Assembly: GCA_964397995.1 (NCBI GenBank)
Contig: CAYNLG010000011.1
Span: 1 to 63,824, forward strand
Source of the DNA: CAYNLG01 sp964397995
GTDB taxonomy: Bacteria > Planctomycetota > Phycisphaerae > FEN-1346
Reading direction: 5' to 3'
DNA length: 63,824 nucleotides
The notes under the pieces were generated by a model. It saw nothing but the letters and a program-made list of their open reading frames with translations. It had not been told where the DNA came from and made no database searches. Positions 8,905 to 16,083 of the stretch are shown here, piece after piece. Each line of letters begins with the position of its first letter. Position 1 is the first letter of the stretch. A program made the translations under genes and the position numbers.

Positions 8905-10320
8905 ATGAGCGAAACGCGGACGGAACACGACCTGCTCGGCGAGCGCGACCTGCCCGTCGAGGCCCTGTACGGCATCCACACGCTGCGGGCGATGGAGAAC
9001 TTCCCGCTGGCGCTGCGGCCGGTGCATCCCGCCCTCTGGCGGGCCTACGGGGCCGTGAAGCTGGCCTGCGCCCGGACGAACCACGAACTGGGCCACCTGG
9101 ACGCCCGCCGCTTCGCGGCCGTCCAGCAGGCGTGCGAGGAGATGGCTGAGGGTCGCCTCGACGCGTGGAACCGGACCGACGCCCTCCAGGGCGGAGCCGG
9201 CACGTCGACCAACATGAACGCCAACGAGGTGCTCGCGAACCGGGCCCTCCAGATTCTCGGCCTGCCGCCCGGCACCGGGGGCGAACTCAGCCCCGCCGAC
9301 GACCTCAACCGGCACCAGTCCACCAACGACACGTACCCGACGGCGCTGCGGGTGGCGGCCATCGGGCGACTGGGCGAGTTGGAGCGGGCCGTCGTCGCCT
9401 TGCTGGAGGCGTTCCAGGCCAAGGAGAAGCAGTTCGCCGACGTCGTCAAGGTCGGCCGCACCCAGCTTCAGGACGCCGTCCTTGTGACCCTGGGCCGCGA
9501 AATGAGTGCCTACGCCGAGGCCTTCGCCCGGGACCGCTGGCGGATTTACAAGTGCGTCGAGCGGCTCCGCGTGGTGAATCTGGGCGGGACAGCCGTCGGG
9601 ACGGGCCTGGCCGCCCCCCGCCAGTTCATCTTCAAGGCGGTTGATCACCTTCGGCAGATCACCGGCCTGGGGCTTGCCCGCGCCGAGAACCTGGTCGAGG
9701 CGACCCAGAACGCAGATGTCTTCGTTGAGGTGAGCGGCATCCTGAAGGCCTTGGCGGCCAACCTGGTCAAGGTCGCGACCGATCTGCGGCTGCTGTCGAG
9801 CGGCCCGGACGGCGGCTTCGGCGAACTCCGCCTGCCGGAACGCCAGCCCGGCTCCTCCATCATGCCCGGCAAGGTCAACCCGGTCGTCCCGGAGGCCGTG
9901 ACTCAGGCCGCCTGGCGGGTCATGGCCAACGACCAGGCCATTACGACGGCCTGCGCGTCGGGGAACCTGGAGCTGAACCCGTTCCTTCCGCTGGTGGCCG
10001 ATGCGCTGCTGGAGAGCCTGGACCTTTTGGAGCGGGGGTGCACGCTCCTGCGGACGGGCTGCGTCGAGGGCCTGGAGGCCGACCGTGCCCGCTGCCGCCG
10101 CCACGTCGAGTCCGCCACCGCCACTGTCACGGCGCTGCTGCCGGCCATCGGGTACACTGCGGCCACAGAGGTGGCTCGGCAGGCCCGGGCCGAGGGCCGT
10201 ACCGTTCGGGAGGTTGCCCTGGAGCGGGGTCTGTTGAGGGCGGAGGCGTTCGATGCGCTGGTGGCGCCGGAGGCCGTGACGCGGCTCGGGTCGCCCCCGC
10301 CGCCCGAGGAGGCCCCATGA
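8905..10320 (+). CDS. aspA: Aspartate ammonia-lyase within the hydrogenase maturation operon
   Basis: Enzyme of the aspartase/fumarase superfamily that splits L-aspartate to fumarate and ammonia. It has 471 residues, normal length. The N-terminal half shows GGAGTSTNMNANEV and HQSTNDTYPT; the signature SSIMPGKVNP near residue 320 carries the catalytic Ser loop. Family members with this pattern are usually aspartases rather than fumarases. It lies between hydG and hydF, and its stop overlaps the hydF start (ATGA at 10317-10320), so it belongs to the maturation operon. A plausible role is supplying ammonia for the azadithiolate bridge, or fumarate; the sequence does not prove it. Confidence 0.93.
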   Translation: MSETRTEHDLLGERDLPVEALYGIHTLRAMENFPLALRPVHPALWRAYGAVKLACARTNHELGHLDARRFAAVQQACEEMAEGRLDAWNRTDALQGGAGTSTNMNANEVLANRALQILGLPPGTGGELSPADDLNRHQSTNDTYPTALRVAAIGRLGELERAVVALLEAFQAKEKQFADVVKVGRTQLQDAVLVTLGREMSAYAEAFARDRWRIYKCVERLRVVNLGGTAVGTGLAAPRQFIFKAVDHLRQITGLGLARAENLVEATQNADVFVEVSGILKALAANLVKVATDLRLLSSGPDGGFGELRLPERQPGSSIMPGKVNPVVPEAVTQAAWRVMANDQAITTACASGNLELNPFLPLVADALLESLDLLERGCTLLRTGCVEGLEADRARCRRHVESATATVTALLPAIGYTAATEVARQARAEGRTVREVALERGLLRAEAFDALVAPEAVTRLGSPPPPEEAP

Positions 10321-11561
10321 AGACCGCCCCGAAAGGCATCCGCCTGCACATCGGCCTCTTCGGCCGCCGCAACGTCGGCAAGTCGTCCCTGCTGAACGCC
10401 CTGACGCGGCAGAGCGTGGCCATCGTCTCGGACGTGGCCGGCACGACGACCGACCCGGTCGAGAAGCCGATGGAACTCCTGCCGATCGGCCCGTGCCTGT
10501 TCATCGACACCGCGGGCATCGACGACACGGGCGCCCTCGGCGAAATGCGCGTCGGCAAGACCCGCCAGGTCTTCGACCGGACCGACGTCGGGGTCATCGT
10601 CGCCGAGGCCGGGCACTGGGGCGAGTTCGAAGATTTGCTCCTCCGCGAGCTCCGCAATCGCGAGACGCCCACCATTTGCGTCTTCAACAAGGCCGACCTT
10701 GCCGAGCCGCGGGCCGACGTGGTCGCACGCCTCCAGGAGGCCGGTGTGGCCGCCGTCCACACGGTGGCCAGCCGCGGCGAAGGCGTCCTCGACCTCCGCG
10801 AGGCCCTCATCCGGGCGGCCCCGGACGAGTTCATCAACGCTCCGGCCATCCTCGGCGACCTCGTGCCCGCCGGCGAACTGGTCGTGCTGGTGGTGCCGAT
10901 CGACCTGGAGGCGCCCAAGGGGCGGCTGATCCTGCCCCAGGTCCAGTCGATTCGTGACATCCTCGACAGCGACGCCTACTGCATGGTCGTCAAGGAACGG
11001 GAGCTGCGCGACGCGCTGGACCGGCTCAACCGCCGGCCTGCCCTCGTAGTGACCGACTCGCAAGCGTTCCTGAAGGTGGCCGGCGACACGCCGCCCGACG
11101 TGCCGATGACGAGCTTCTCGATCGTCTTCGCCCGCTTCAAGGGCGACCTCTCGATGTTCGTCCGCGGGGCGATGGCCATCGACGGTCTGGTGCCGGGGGA
11201 CCGGGTCCTGGTGGCCGAATCGTGTTCGCACCATCCCATCGGCGAGGACATCGGCCGCGTCAAGATCCCGCGCTGGATTCGCCAGTATGTGGGCGGCGAG
11301 GTCCATTTCGACCACGTCCAGGGGCACGACTTCCCGGCGGACCTGACGCCGTACAAGCTGGTGGTGCACTGTGCCTCGTGCGTCTTCAATCGGCGGGAGA
11401 TGCTGTCGCGGATGCTCCACTGCCGCCGCCAGGGCGTGCCCATCACCAACTACGGCATGACCATCGCCTACACCCTCGGCATCTTCGAGCGGGCCCTGGG
11501 GCCGTTCCCGGCGGCCCTGGAGACCTACCGCGAGGTCCTGGCCGAACGGCGCAAGGGCTGA
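10317..11561 (+). CDS. hydF: [FeFe]-hydrogenase maturase HydF (GTPase scaffold)
   Basis: GTPase and [4Fe-4S] scaffold on which the binuclear site is finished before delivery to apo-HydA. It has 414 residues. The Walker A motif is GRRNVGKSS (16-24), switch region GTTTDP and Walker B DTAGIDD, as in Era/TrmE GTPases. A dimerisation region follows, then cluster ligands Cys303-x-His305 and His351-Cys352-x2-Cys355, the HydF pattern CxH...HCxxC. The start ATG at 10317 overlaps the aspA stop. It is the last gene of the operon; 22 bp downstream a convergent gene ends. With hydE and hydG, the core maturation set is complete and would serve both HydA and the sensor kinase. Confidence 0.96.
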   Translation: MKTAPKGIRLHIGLFGRRNVGKSSLLNALTRQSVAIVSDVAGTTTDPVEKPMELLPIGPCLFIDTAGIDDTGALGEMRVGKTRQVFDRTDVGVIVAEAGHWGEFEDLLLRELRNRETPTICVFNKADLAEPRADVVARLQEAGVAAVHTVASRGEGVLDLREALIRAAPDEFINAPAILGDLVPAGELVVLVVPIDLEAPKGRLILPQVQSIRDILDSDAYCMVVKERELRDALDRLNRRPALVVTDSQAFLKVAGDTPPDVPMTSFSIVFARFKGDLSMFVRGAMAIDGLVPGDRVLVAESCSHHPIGEDIGRVKIPRWIRQYVGGEVHFDHVQGHDFPADLTPYKLVVHCASCVFNRREMLSRMLHCRRQGVPITNYGMTIAYTLGIFERALGPFPAALETYREVLAERRKG

Positions 11562-11583
11562 CCCGCCGCGGACGGCGGACGCC

Positions 11584-12087
11584 TCAGCGGGCGGCCCGCA
11601 GCAGCGCGTGCAAGGCCGCCTGCTCCTGCTCCACCGGGGCGTCCTGCGGCAGGTACCTCGCGAAACGGTAGCCGCGGGTCCAGACGAGATCCTCCCCGAG
11701 GTACAGGGCCACCATCAGGTGCTCCCTGTCCAAGACGCCGAACCTCTCGGCGGCCAGGGCGGCCGCCTGCCGCGAGGCGTCGTCGAGGTGCGATTGCCAC
11801 TCGGCCGCCCCCGGCGTGAGCCTGGCCTGCGGTCCCAAGGCTACGCGGGCGAAGACGAGCAGCCCCTCCGGGCGCGGCTCCCCACGGAGCTCCTGGAGCA
11901 GGAAGTCGGGCTTCAGGTCCACCGGCGGATCCCGCCGGATGGCGTTCTGGGCGAGGCGCCACTCGAGCTCGCATCGGCCGCACGGTTCGAGCATCGTCTT
12001 CGACAGCCACGGCCACCGATGGCCCAGGGCCCAGGCGGCCGTCGTCCCACCGACCAGCAGGCAGAGCACGACGGCAGCGTGCCGCAT
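11584..12087 (-). CDS. Small secreted protein of unknown function
   Basis: A 167-residue protein with a clear signal peptide: MRHAAVVLCLLVGG then a small-residue stretch ending near AAWA. The mature part has a CGRC motif near residues 37-40 and is otherwise alpha/beta and charged. I do not recognise a family. I chose ATG 12087 rather than a longer in-frame start at 12153 because AGGAGG sits 7 nt before 12087 and the signal peptide begins there. The gene converges with hydF, 22 bp apart. The CxxC could bind metal or be redox-active, but this is speculation. Confidence 0.75.
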   Translation of the reverse strand: MRHAAVVLCLLVGGTTAAWALGHRWPWLSKTMLEPCGRCELEWRLAQNAIRRDPPVDLKPDFLLQELRGEPRPEGLLVFARVALGPQARLTPGAAEWQSHLDDASRQAAALAAERFGVLDREHLMVALYLGEDLVWTRGYRFARYLPQDAPVEQEQAALHALLRAAR

Positions 12088-12141
12088 GGTGTGTCCTCCT
12101 GCGTTCGGTTTCTCGGCGTCGCCCTCTTTGTCGGAAAACCT

Positions 12142-12164
12142 GACTCGTGGCATGAGTCTTTTTT
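12142..12164. other. Short dyad followed by six T, possible weak terminator or operator
   Basis: GACTC-N7-GAGTC (12142-12158) is followed by TTTTTT on the + strand. It could be a weak terminator for + strand transcription leaving hydF. On the - strand it overlaps the probable start of transcription of the small secreted gene, whose possible promoter is TTGGAT (12187-12182), 16-bp spacer, TAAAAA (12165-12160). A 5-bp stem is short, so confidence is low. Confidence 0.3.
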
Positions 12165-12228
12165 AATGCAATGCGTCAGATATCCAAGTCGCGGGCGACG
12201 CTTCCCGGGGAGGCGCCGCCGGCGCAGG

Positions 12229-12271
12229 AAAACGGCCCAGCCCCCCCCGGGGGGTGAAGGGAACCGGGCCG
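12229..12271 (-). terminator. Intrinsic terminator of hsp20
   Basis: Reading the - strand after the hsp20 stop, CGGCCC (12271-12266) pairs with GGGCCG (12238-12233), enclosing a further C-run/G-run pairing, and TTTT follows at 12232-12229. Position 37 nt past the stop and the T tract fit a rho-independent terminator. Confidence 0.65.
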
Positions 12272-12307
12272 CACTGTGTGCAGATCGGGGCCGTCCGAGG
12301 CGGCGGG

Positions 12308-12760
12308 CTACTCGCCGGTGACCTCAACGCGTTTCGGCTTGGCGGCCTCGCTCTTCGGCAGCCGCACCTCCAGCACGCCGTCCTTGTAGGTGGCCTTGAC
12401 CTTGTCGGTATCGAGGGCGGTCGGGAGCGTGACCTCGCGTCGGAACGTGCCGTAGGCCCGCTCGACGCGGTGATAGGTCTCCTCCTTGGCCTCCACGGCC
12501 TCCTTCTTCTCGCCGGTGATGATGACCGTCTGGTCGTGGACCGAGATGTCGATGTCCTCGGGCTTCATGCCGGGAACCTCGGCCCGGATGACGACGGCGT
12601 CCTCGCGTTCGCTGATGTCCAGGGCAGGCCACCAGGTGCGGCCGTCGGACTGGCGCAGCGCGCGGTCGCCGAAGAACCGCTCGAACAGGTTGTCCATTTC
12701 ATCGTGCAGACGGGAGAGCCCGGCGGTGCTGCCTTGACGAATCGGTGTCAGGTCCAACAT
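12308..12760 (-). CDS. Small heat-shock protein Hsp20 (alpha-crystallin family)
   Basis: ATP-independent holdase chaperone of 150 residues. An N-terminal arm (LHDEMDNLFERFFGD) leads into the alpha-crystallin domain from about residue 45, with EVPGMKPEDIDISV, then YGTFRREVTLP and the end-of-domain motif YKDGVLEVRLPK. The start ATG 12760 is preceded by GGAGGCTTCCC. An in-frame ORF continues far upstream but without family similarity. The gene has its own terminator and a strong sigma-54 promoter motif upstream, unlike the CIRCE/HrcA or HspR control seen for many heat-shock genes; neither CIRCE nor HAIR is visible. Confidence 0.95.
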   Translation of the reverse strand: MLDLTPIRQGSTAGLSRLHDEMDNLFERFFGDRALRQSDGRTWWPALDISEREDAVVIRAEVPGMKPEDIDISVHDQTVIITGEKKEAVEAKEETYHRVERAYGTFRREVTLPTALDTDKVKATYKDGVLEVRLPKSEAAKPKRVEVTGE

Positions 12761-12835
12761 GGGAAGCCTCCTTTCGATCCGGTGGGTGTCCTTCGTCCGC
12801 CGCGTGGGCGGTGCCTTGGTTCGCCCGACGTATAG

Positions 12836-12852
12836 TGCAACTGCCGTGCCAA
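12836..12852 (-). promoter_or_regulatory. Sigma-54 promoter of hsp20
   Basis: On the - strand the sequence reads TTGGCACGGCAGTTGCA from 12852 to 12836. It matches the sigma-54 consensus TGGCAC-N5-TTGC with correct GG/GC spacing (GG at 12850-12849, GC at 12838-12837). The start of transcription would be near 12825, leaving about 65 nt of leader before the hsp20 ATG at 12760. Sigma-54 promoters need an ATP-dependent enhancer-binding protein, for which the inverted repeat at 12943-12988 is a candidate site. Confidence 0.8.
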
Positions 12853-12942
12853 TAGGTGCCGCGCCACGACCCCCGCGGAAGGCCGTGGCGAAGGCGTTCC
12901 GAGCCCGTTCTCGCGGGACCTCGGCACGGCCGCCGGCGGGCC

Positions 12943-12988
12943 TGCCGTTTTGACAGGAAGCGGCCGCGCGCGGTCTGTCAAAACGGCA
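12943..12988. promoter_or_regulatory. 14-bp perfect inverted repeat, candidate activator site
   Basis: Arms TGCCGTTTTGACAG (12943-12956) and CTGTCAAAACGGCA (12975-12988) are exact reverse complements with an 18-bp spacer; arm centres are 32 bp apart, about three helical turns. The centre is about 140 bp upstream of the predicted sigma-54 start for hsp20, a usual distance for enhancer sites, and 18 bp upstream of the -35 box of the GH65 gene. It could serve either gene or both. The TTGACA inside each arm is not followed by a -10 box on either strand. Confidence 0.65.
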
Positions 12989-13005
12989 CGGTTTCGCCCG
13001 GAACG

Positions 13006-13033
13006 TTGCACGGACTCCGCGGGGCTCTACAAT
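13006..13033 (+). promoter_or_regulatory. Sigma-70 type promoter of the GH65 fusion gene
   Basis: TTGCAC (13006-13011), 16-bp spacer, TACAAT (13028-13033). Transcription would start near 13040, about 25 nt before the ATG at 13065, leaving room for the GGAAGGA ribosome site. Confidence 0.6.
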
Positions 13034-13064
13034 GGCCTTTTGAACCTTCGGAAGGACGCTTCCC

Positions 13065-15989
13065 ATGACGTGGCAGCTCCGCCAAGCCGACTTGGCCACG
13101 CCCGACCCCGACGTGCTCTCGGCCCTCTTTGCCGTCGGCAATGGGGCGACGACGACGCGCGGCACCCTGGGCGAGGAGCGGTTCGGCGCGTTCCGCGGCG
13201 TCTTCGTCTCCGGCCTCCACGGCCGCGCGCCCCAGGGCCTCATGTACACCCTCGGCGCCCCGGACTGGCTCCCCGCGTGGGTCGAGATCGACGGCCGGGC
13301 GGCGGCCTGCACCCGGTCGGAGCGGACGCTGGACCTGAAGACGGGGGTCCTCGCGCGGGAGGCCGAGTTTGCCGCCGGAACCACGACGGTCGCCCTGCGC
13401 GAGGAGCGCCTCGCGTCGCTCGCGGAGCCGGACCGGATGGCCCAGCGCGTCGAGGCGAAGGTTACCGCGGGCGAGGCGCCGGTCGCGGTCGTCCTGGGCC
13501 TCGACGGCGAAATCCGCCAGTCCCTCGCCAAGTACTACAGGCCCGGCCAGTACCCGATCTGCTCTGAGGAGGGCCTGAAACTCGCCGAACTCGAGACCAT
13601 TGCGGCCGAGGACGGGCGGTTGCACGTCGAACTGGTGTCGCGGCCGACAGGGCGGAAGGTGAGCGCCGCGGCCGTGGTCCGGCAGACGGGCGGGCCCGAG
13701 TGCGGACCGGCGGCCGGCGTGGAGGACAACCGGGCGCTGGTCCGGTACCGACTGCCCGCGGGGGCCGGACGGGTGGTCTTCGAGAAGCTCGTTTCGCTCG
13801 CGACGGACGCCGAGACGGCCCTGCCGGACGAGCCGGAGGCCGATCGCCTCGGCGACGCGACGTTCGACGCGGTCCGCGAGGCGAGCCAGGCCGCCTGGCT
13901 GACCTTCTGGGACGGCGCGGACGTGCGGATCGACGGAGACCCGGCTGCGCAGCTCGCCGTCCGGTACGCCCTCTGGTCGACGCGGATTGCGGCGCCGCTT
14001 GACGGCGGGGCCTCGTCCATCGGCGCCAAGAACCTGACCGGCGACTGGTACCGCGGGGCCGTCTTTTGGGACCTGGAGATGTACCAGTTCGCCCTCCTGG
14101 CCGCGGCGGCGCCGGAGCGGGCGCGGAATCACCTGCTGTACCGTGCGCGGCGGCTTCCGGCGGCGCAGCGCCTGGCGGCCCAGGACGGCTACGACGGGGC
14201 CCGGTTCCCCTTCCAGAGCTACGACACGGGTCTGGAGGACCCGCCTGTGGTCGGCCCTCGCACCGCTCACCAGCTCCACCTCGACTCGGCCGTCATGTGG
14301 GTGTTCCTGCTCTACGAGCGGATGACCGGCGACACGGCTTTCATGCTGGAGACCGGCCTGGAGGTGGTGGCCGAGGTGGCCGCGTTCTTCGCCTCGCGGG
14401 CCGAGCCCGAGCCCGACGGATACCACATCCGCGGCATCTGCGGGCCGGACGAGATCCACAAGGGCGTCGACGACAACGCCTACACGAACCGGTTCGTGGC
14501 CGAGATGCTCCGCGAGGCCGACCGCTTGGTCGCGCGGCTGGAGGAGACGGACGCCGACCGCGTCCGCGCCGTCCTGGACCGGTGTGGCATCGACGGGGCC
14601 GCGCGGGCGGCCTGGCGCCAGGTGGCCGACCGACTGCACGTGCCGATGCTCGCCGGCGGCGTCTACGAGCAGTTTGCCGGTTGGGGCGACCTGCCGGAGC
14701 CCGACTGGAAGCTCCGCCAGAACACCGGCCCCGGCTGCGACAAGCGTCACAAGCAGGCCGACGCCCTGATGCTCTGGCAGGCGATCCCCGAGGCCGTCGG
14801 CTGGGCCGCCGCCGAGCCCAACTTCCGCGAGCATGCCCCCCTGTGCGAACAGACCTCGTCGCTCTCGCTGGCCACCCACGCCCTGCTGGCGGCGCGGCTG
14901 GGGCTTGGGCGCGACGCGCGGCGGTACTTCGCGTCGACGGCGGGGGTCGACCTGGAAGACGCCTTCGGCAACACCGCCCACGGCGTGCACGGGGCGGGCG
15001 AGGGCGGCCTCTGGATGGCCGCCGTCTGGGGGTTCGGTGGCCTGGCCGTCGGCCCGGAGGGCGTGCGCATCGACCCGAAGCTCCCTCCCTGGTGGACGGG
15101 CATGGCCTACCGGTTCCATCTCCAGGGCCAGGTCCTGGCCGTCGAGGTCGGGCGCGACCGCATGGTCGTCCAGCACCACGGCGACCGGCCTGTCGCGCTG
15201 GAGGTCCTCGGCGAGTGGCACACGCTGAAGCCGGGGGCGACCCTCGAAGCCGCCCACGCCACGGCCTGGCGCGACCAGGGCCTGGAGGGCGTCATCTTCG
15301 ACCTGGACGGCGTGCTCGTCCGGACCGACCGGCACCATTACCTTGCGTGGAAAGAGCTGGCTGACGACCTGGGCATCCCTTTTGACGAGGAGAAGAACCA
15401 CGCCTTGCGGGGTGTCTCGCGTGAGGAGAGCCTGCGGCGGATTTATGGCGACCTGGCGCTGCCCCCGCCGGCCGAGTTCGAGGCCCAGTGCGCCCGGAAG
15501 AACGCCCGGTACCGCGAGATGTTGGCCGAGATGGGCCCGGACGACGTGCTGGCCGGCTCGGTGGAACTGCTGGCGGCGCTGCGGGCCGCCGGGGTGAAGT
15601 GCGCGGTCTCCAGTGCGTCCAAGAACACGCCGCTGGTGCTGGAGCGGACCGGCCTCGGGGCGCACCTGGATGCGGTGGTGGACGGCAACTGCGTGAGCGC
15701 GTCGAAGCCGGACCCGCAGGGGTTCCTGCTCTCGAGCCAGCGGCTGCGGTGCCTGCCGTGGGCCTGCATCGGCGTGGAGGACGCTGCCTCGGGCATCGAG
15801 GCCATCCGCCGCGCCGGCATGGCCTCGGTCGGCATCGGCGAGCCCGCCAGCGAGGCGGACCTGGTGGTCGGCGGGGTGAACGAGTTGACGGTGGGTGACC
15901 TGCAGGCCCTTTACGAACGCGTGGAGAACCCCGTCAACCCGTACCTGGAGCGGAACGTGCGGAAGATGAAGCACGAGATGGCGGGATAG
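13065..15989 (+). CDS. GH65 disaccharide phosphorylase fused to beta-phosphoglucomutase
   Basis: A 974-residue fusion. Residues 1 to about 735 are a GH65 phosphorylase: N-terminal beta-sandwich, (alpha/alpha)6 barrel with GDWYRGAVFWDLEMY, and general acid Glu463 in GPDEIH. GH65 enzymes cleave maltose, trehalose, kojibiose or similar alpha-glucosides with phosphate to beta-glucose-1-phosphate. From residue 743 a HAD domain follows with nucleophile Asp746 and acid/base Asp748 in FDLDGVL and the cap loop GVSREESL, the pattern of beta-phosphoglucomutase, which turns beta-glucose-1-phosphate into glucose-6-phosphate. One chain thus carries two successive steps. No signal peptide, so it is cytoplasmic. 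The start ATG 13065 has GGAAGGA upstream. The exact disaccharide is not readable from sequence. Confidence 0.93.
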   Translation: MTWQLRQADLATPDPDVLSALFAVGNGATTTRGTLGEERFGAFRGVFVSGLHGRAPQGLMYTLGAPDWLPAWVEIDGRAAACTRSERTLDLKTGVLAREAEFAAGTTTVALREERLASLAEPDRMAQRVEAKVTAGEAPVAVVLGLDGEIRQSLAKYYRPGQYPICSEEGLKLAELETIAAEDGRLHVELVSRPTGRKVSAAAVVRQTGGPECGPAAGVEDNRALVRYRLPAGAGRVVFEKLVSLATDAETALPDEPEADRLGDATFDAVREASQAAWLTFWDGADVRIDGDPAAQLAVRYALWSTRIAAPLDGGASSIGAKNLTGDWYRGAVFWDLEMYQFALLAAAAPERARNHLLYRARRLPAAQRLAAQDGYDGARFPFQSYDTGLEDPPVVGPRTAHQLHLDSAVMWVFLLYERMTGDTAFMLETGLEVVAEVAAFFASRAEPEPDGYHIRGICGPDEIHKGVDDNAYTNRFVAEMLREADRLVARLEETDADRVRAVLDRCGIDGAARAAWRQVADRLHVPMLAGGVYEQFAGWGDLPEPDWKLRQNTGPGCDKRHKQADALMLWQAIPEAVGWAAAEPNFREHAPLCEQTSSLSLATHALLAARLGLGRDARRYFASTAGVDLEDAFGNTAHGVHGAGEGGLWMAAVWGFGGLAVGPEGVRIDPKLPPWWTGMAYRFHLQGQVLAVEVGRDRMVVQHHGDRPVALEVLGEWHTLKPGATLEAAHATAWRDQGLEGVIFDLDGVLVRTDRHHYLAWKELADDLGIPFDEEKNHALRGVSREESLRRIYGDLALPPPAEFEAQCARKNARYREMLAEMGPDDVLAGSVELLAALRAAGVKCAVSSASKNTPLVLERTGLGAHLDAVVDGNCVSASKPDPQGFLLSSQRLRCLPWACIGVEDAASGIEAIRRAGMASVGIGEPASEADLVVGGVNELTVGDLQALYERVENPVNPYLERNVRKMKHEMAG

Positions 15990-15998
15990 CAGGCCCGG

Positions 15999-16036
15999 CC
16001 GCGGCGGCGGGGGCGTAACGCCGACGCCCGCCGCGG
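15999..16036 (+). other. GC-rich hairpin after the GH65 fusion gene
   Basis: CCGCGG (15999-16004) with CCGCGG (16031-16036) and inner GGGCGT (16011-16016) with ACGCCC (16024-16029) form a stem-loop just after the stop at 15989. No T run follows, so it may be a processing or pause structure rather than a simple intrinsic terminator. Confidence 0.4.
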
Positions 16037-16083
16037 GTTGAACCGGGCGTACCGGAGGCTTCTAGCGGACAGGGAGGCAGCAC

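Larger units (their letters stand above)
12761..13064. other. Divergent regulatory region between hsp20 and the GH65 fusion gene
   Basis: This 304-bp non-coding stretch holds, from left to right, the hsp20 ribosome site, a sigma-54 promoter motif on the - strand (12836-12852), a 14-bp inverted repeat (12943-12988), a sigma-70 type promoter on the + strand (13006-13033) and the ribosome site GGAAGGA of the GH65 gene. I see no short gene in it. Confidence 0.8.

Noticed and set aside
12950..12981. TTGACA boxes inside the inverted repeat as -35 elements
   Set aside because: No -10 hexamer at 16-18 bp on either strand; a better promoter lies at 13006-13033.
12761..13064. CIRCE or HAIR heat-shock operators upstream of hsp20
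   Set aside because: Neither TTAGCACTC-N9-GAGTGCTAA nor CTTGAGT-N7-ACTCAAG is present.
12978..15974. 998-codon - strand frame opposite the GH65 fusion
   Set aside because: Same shadow effect; the + strand has intact catalytic motifs.
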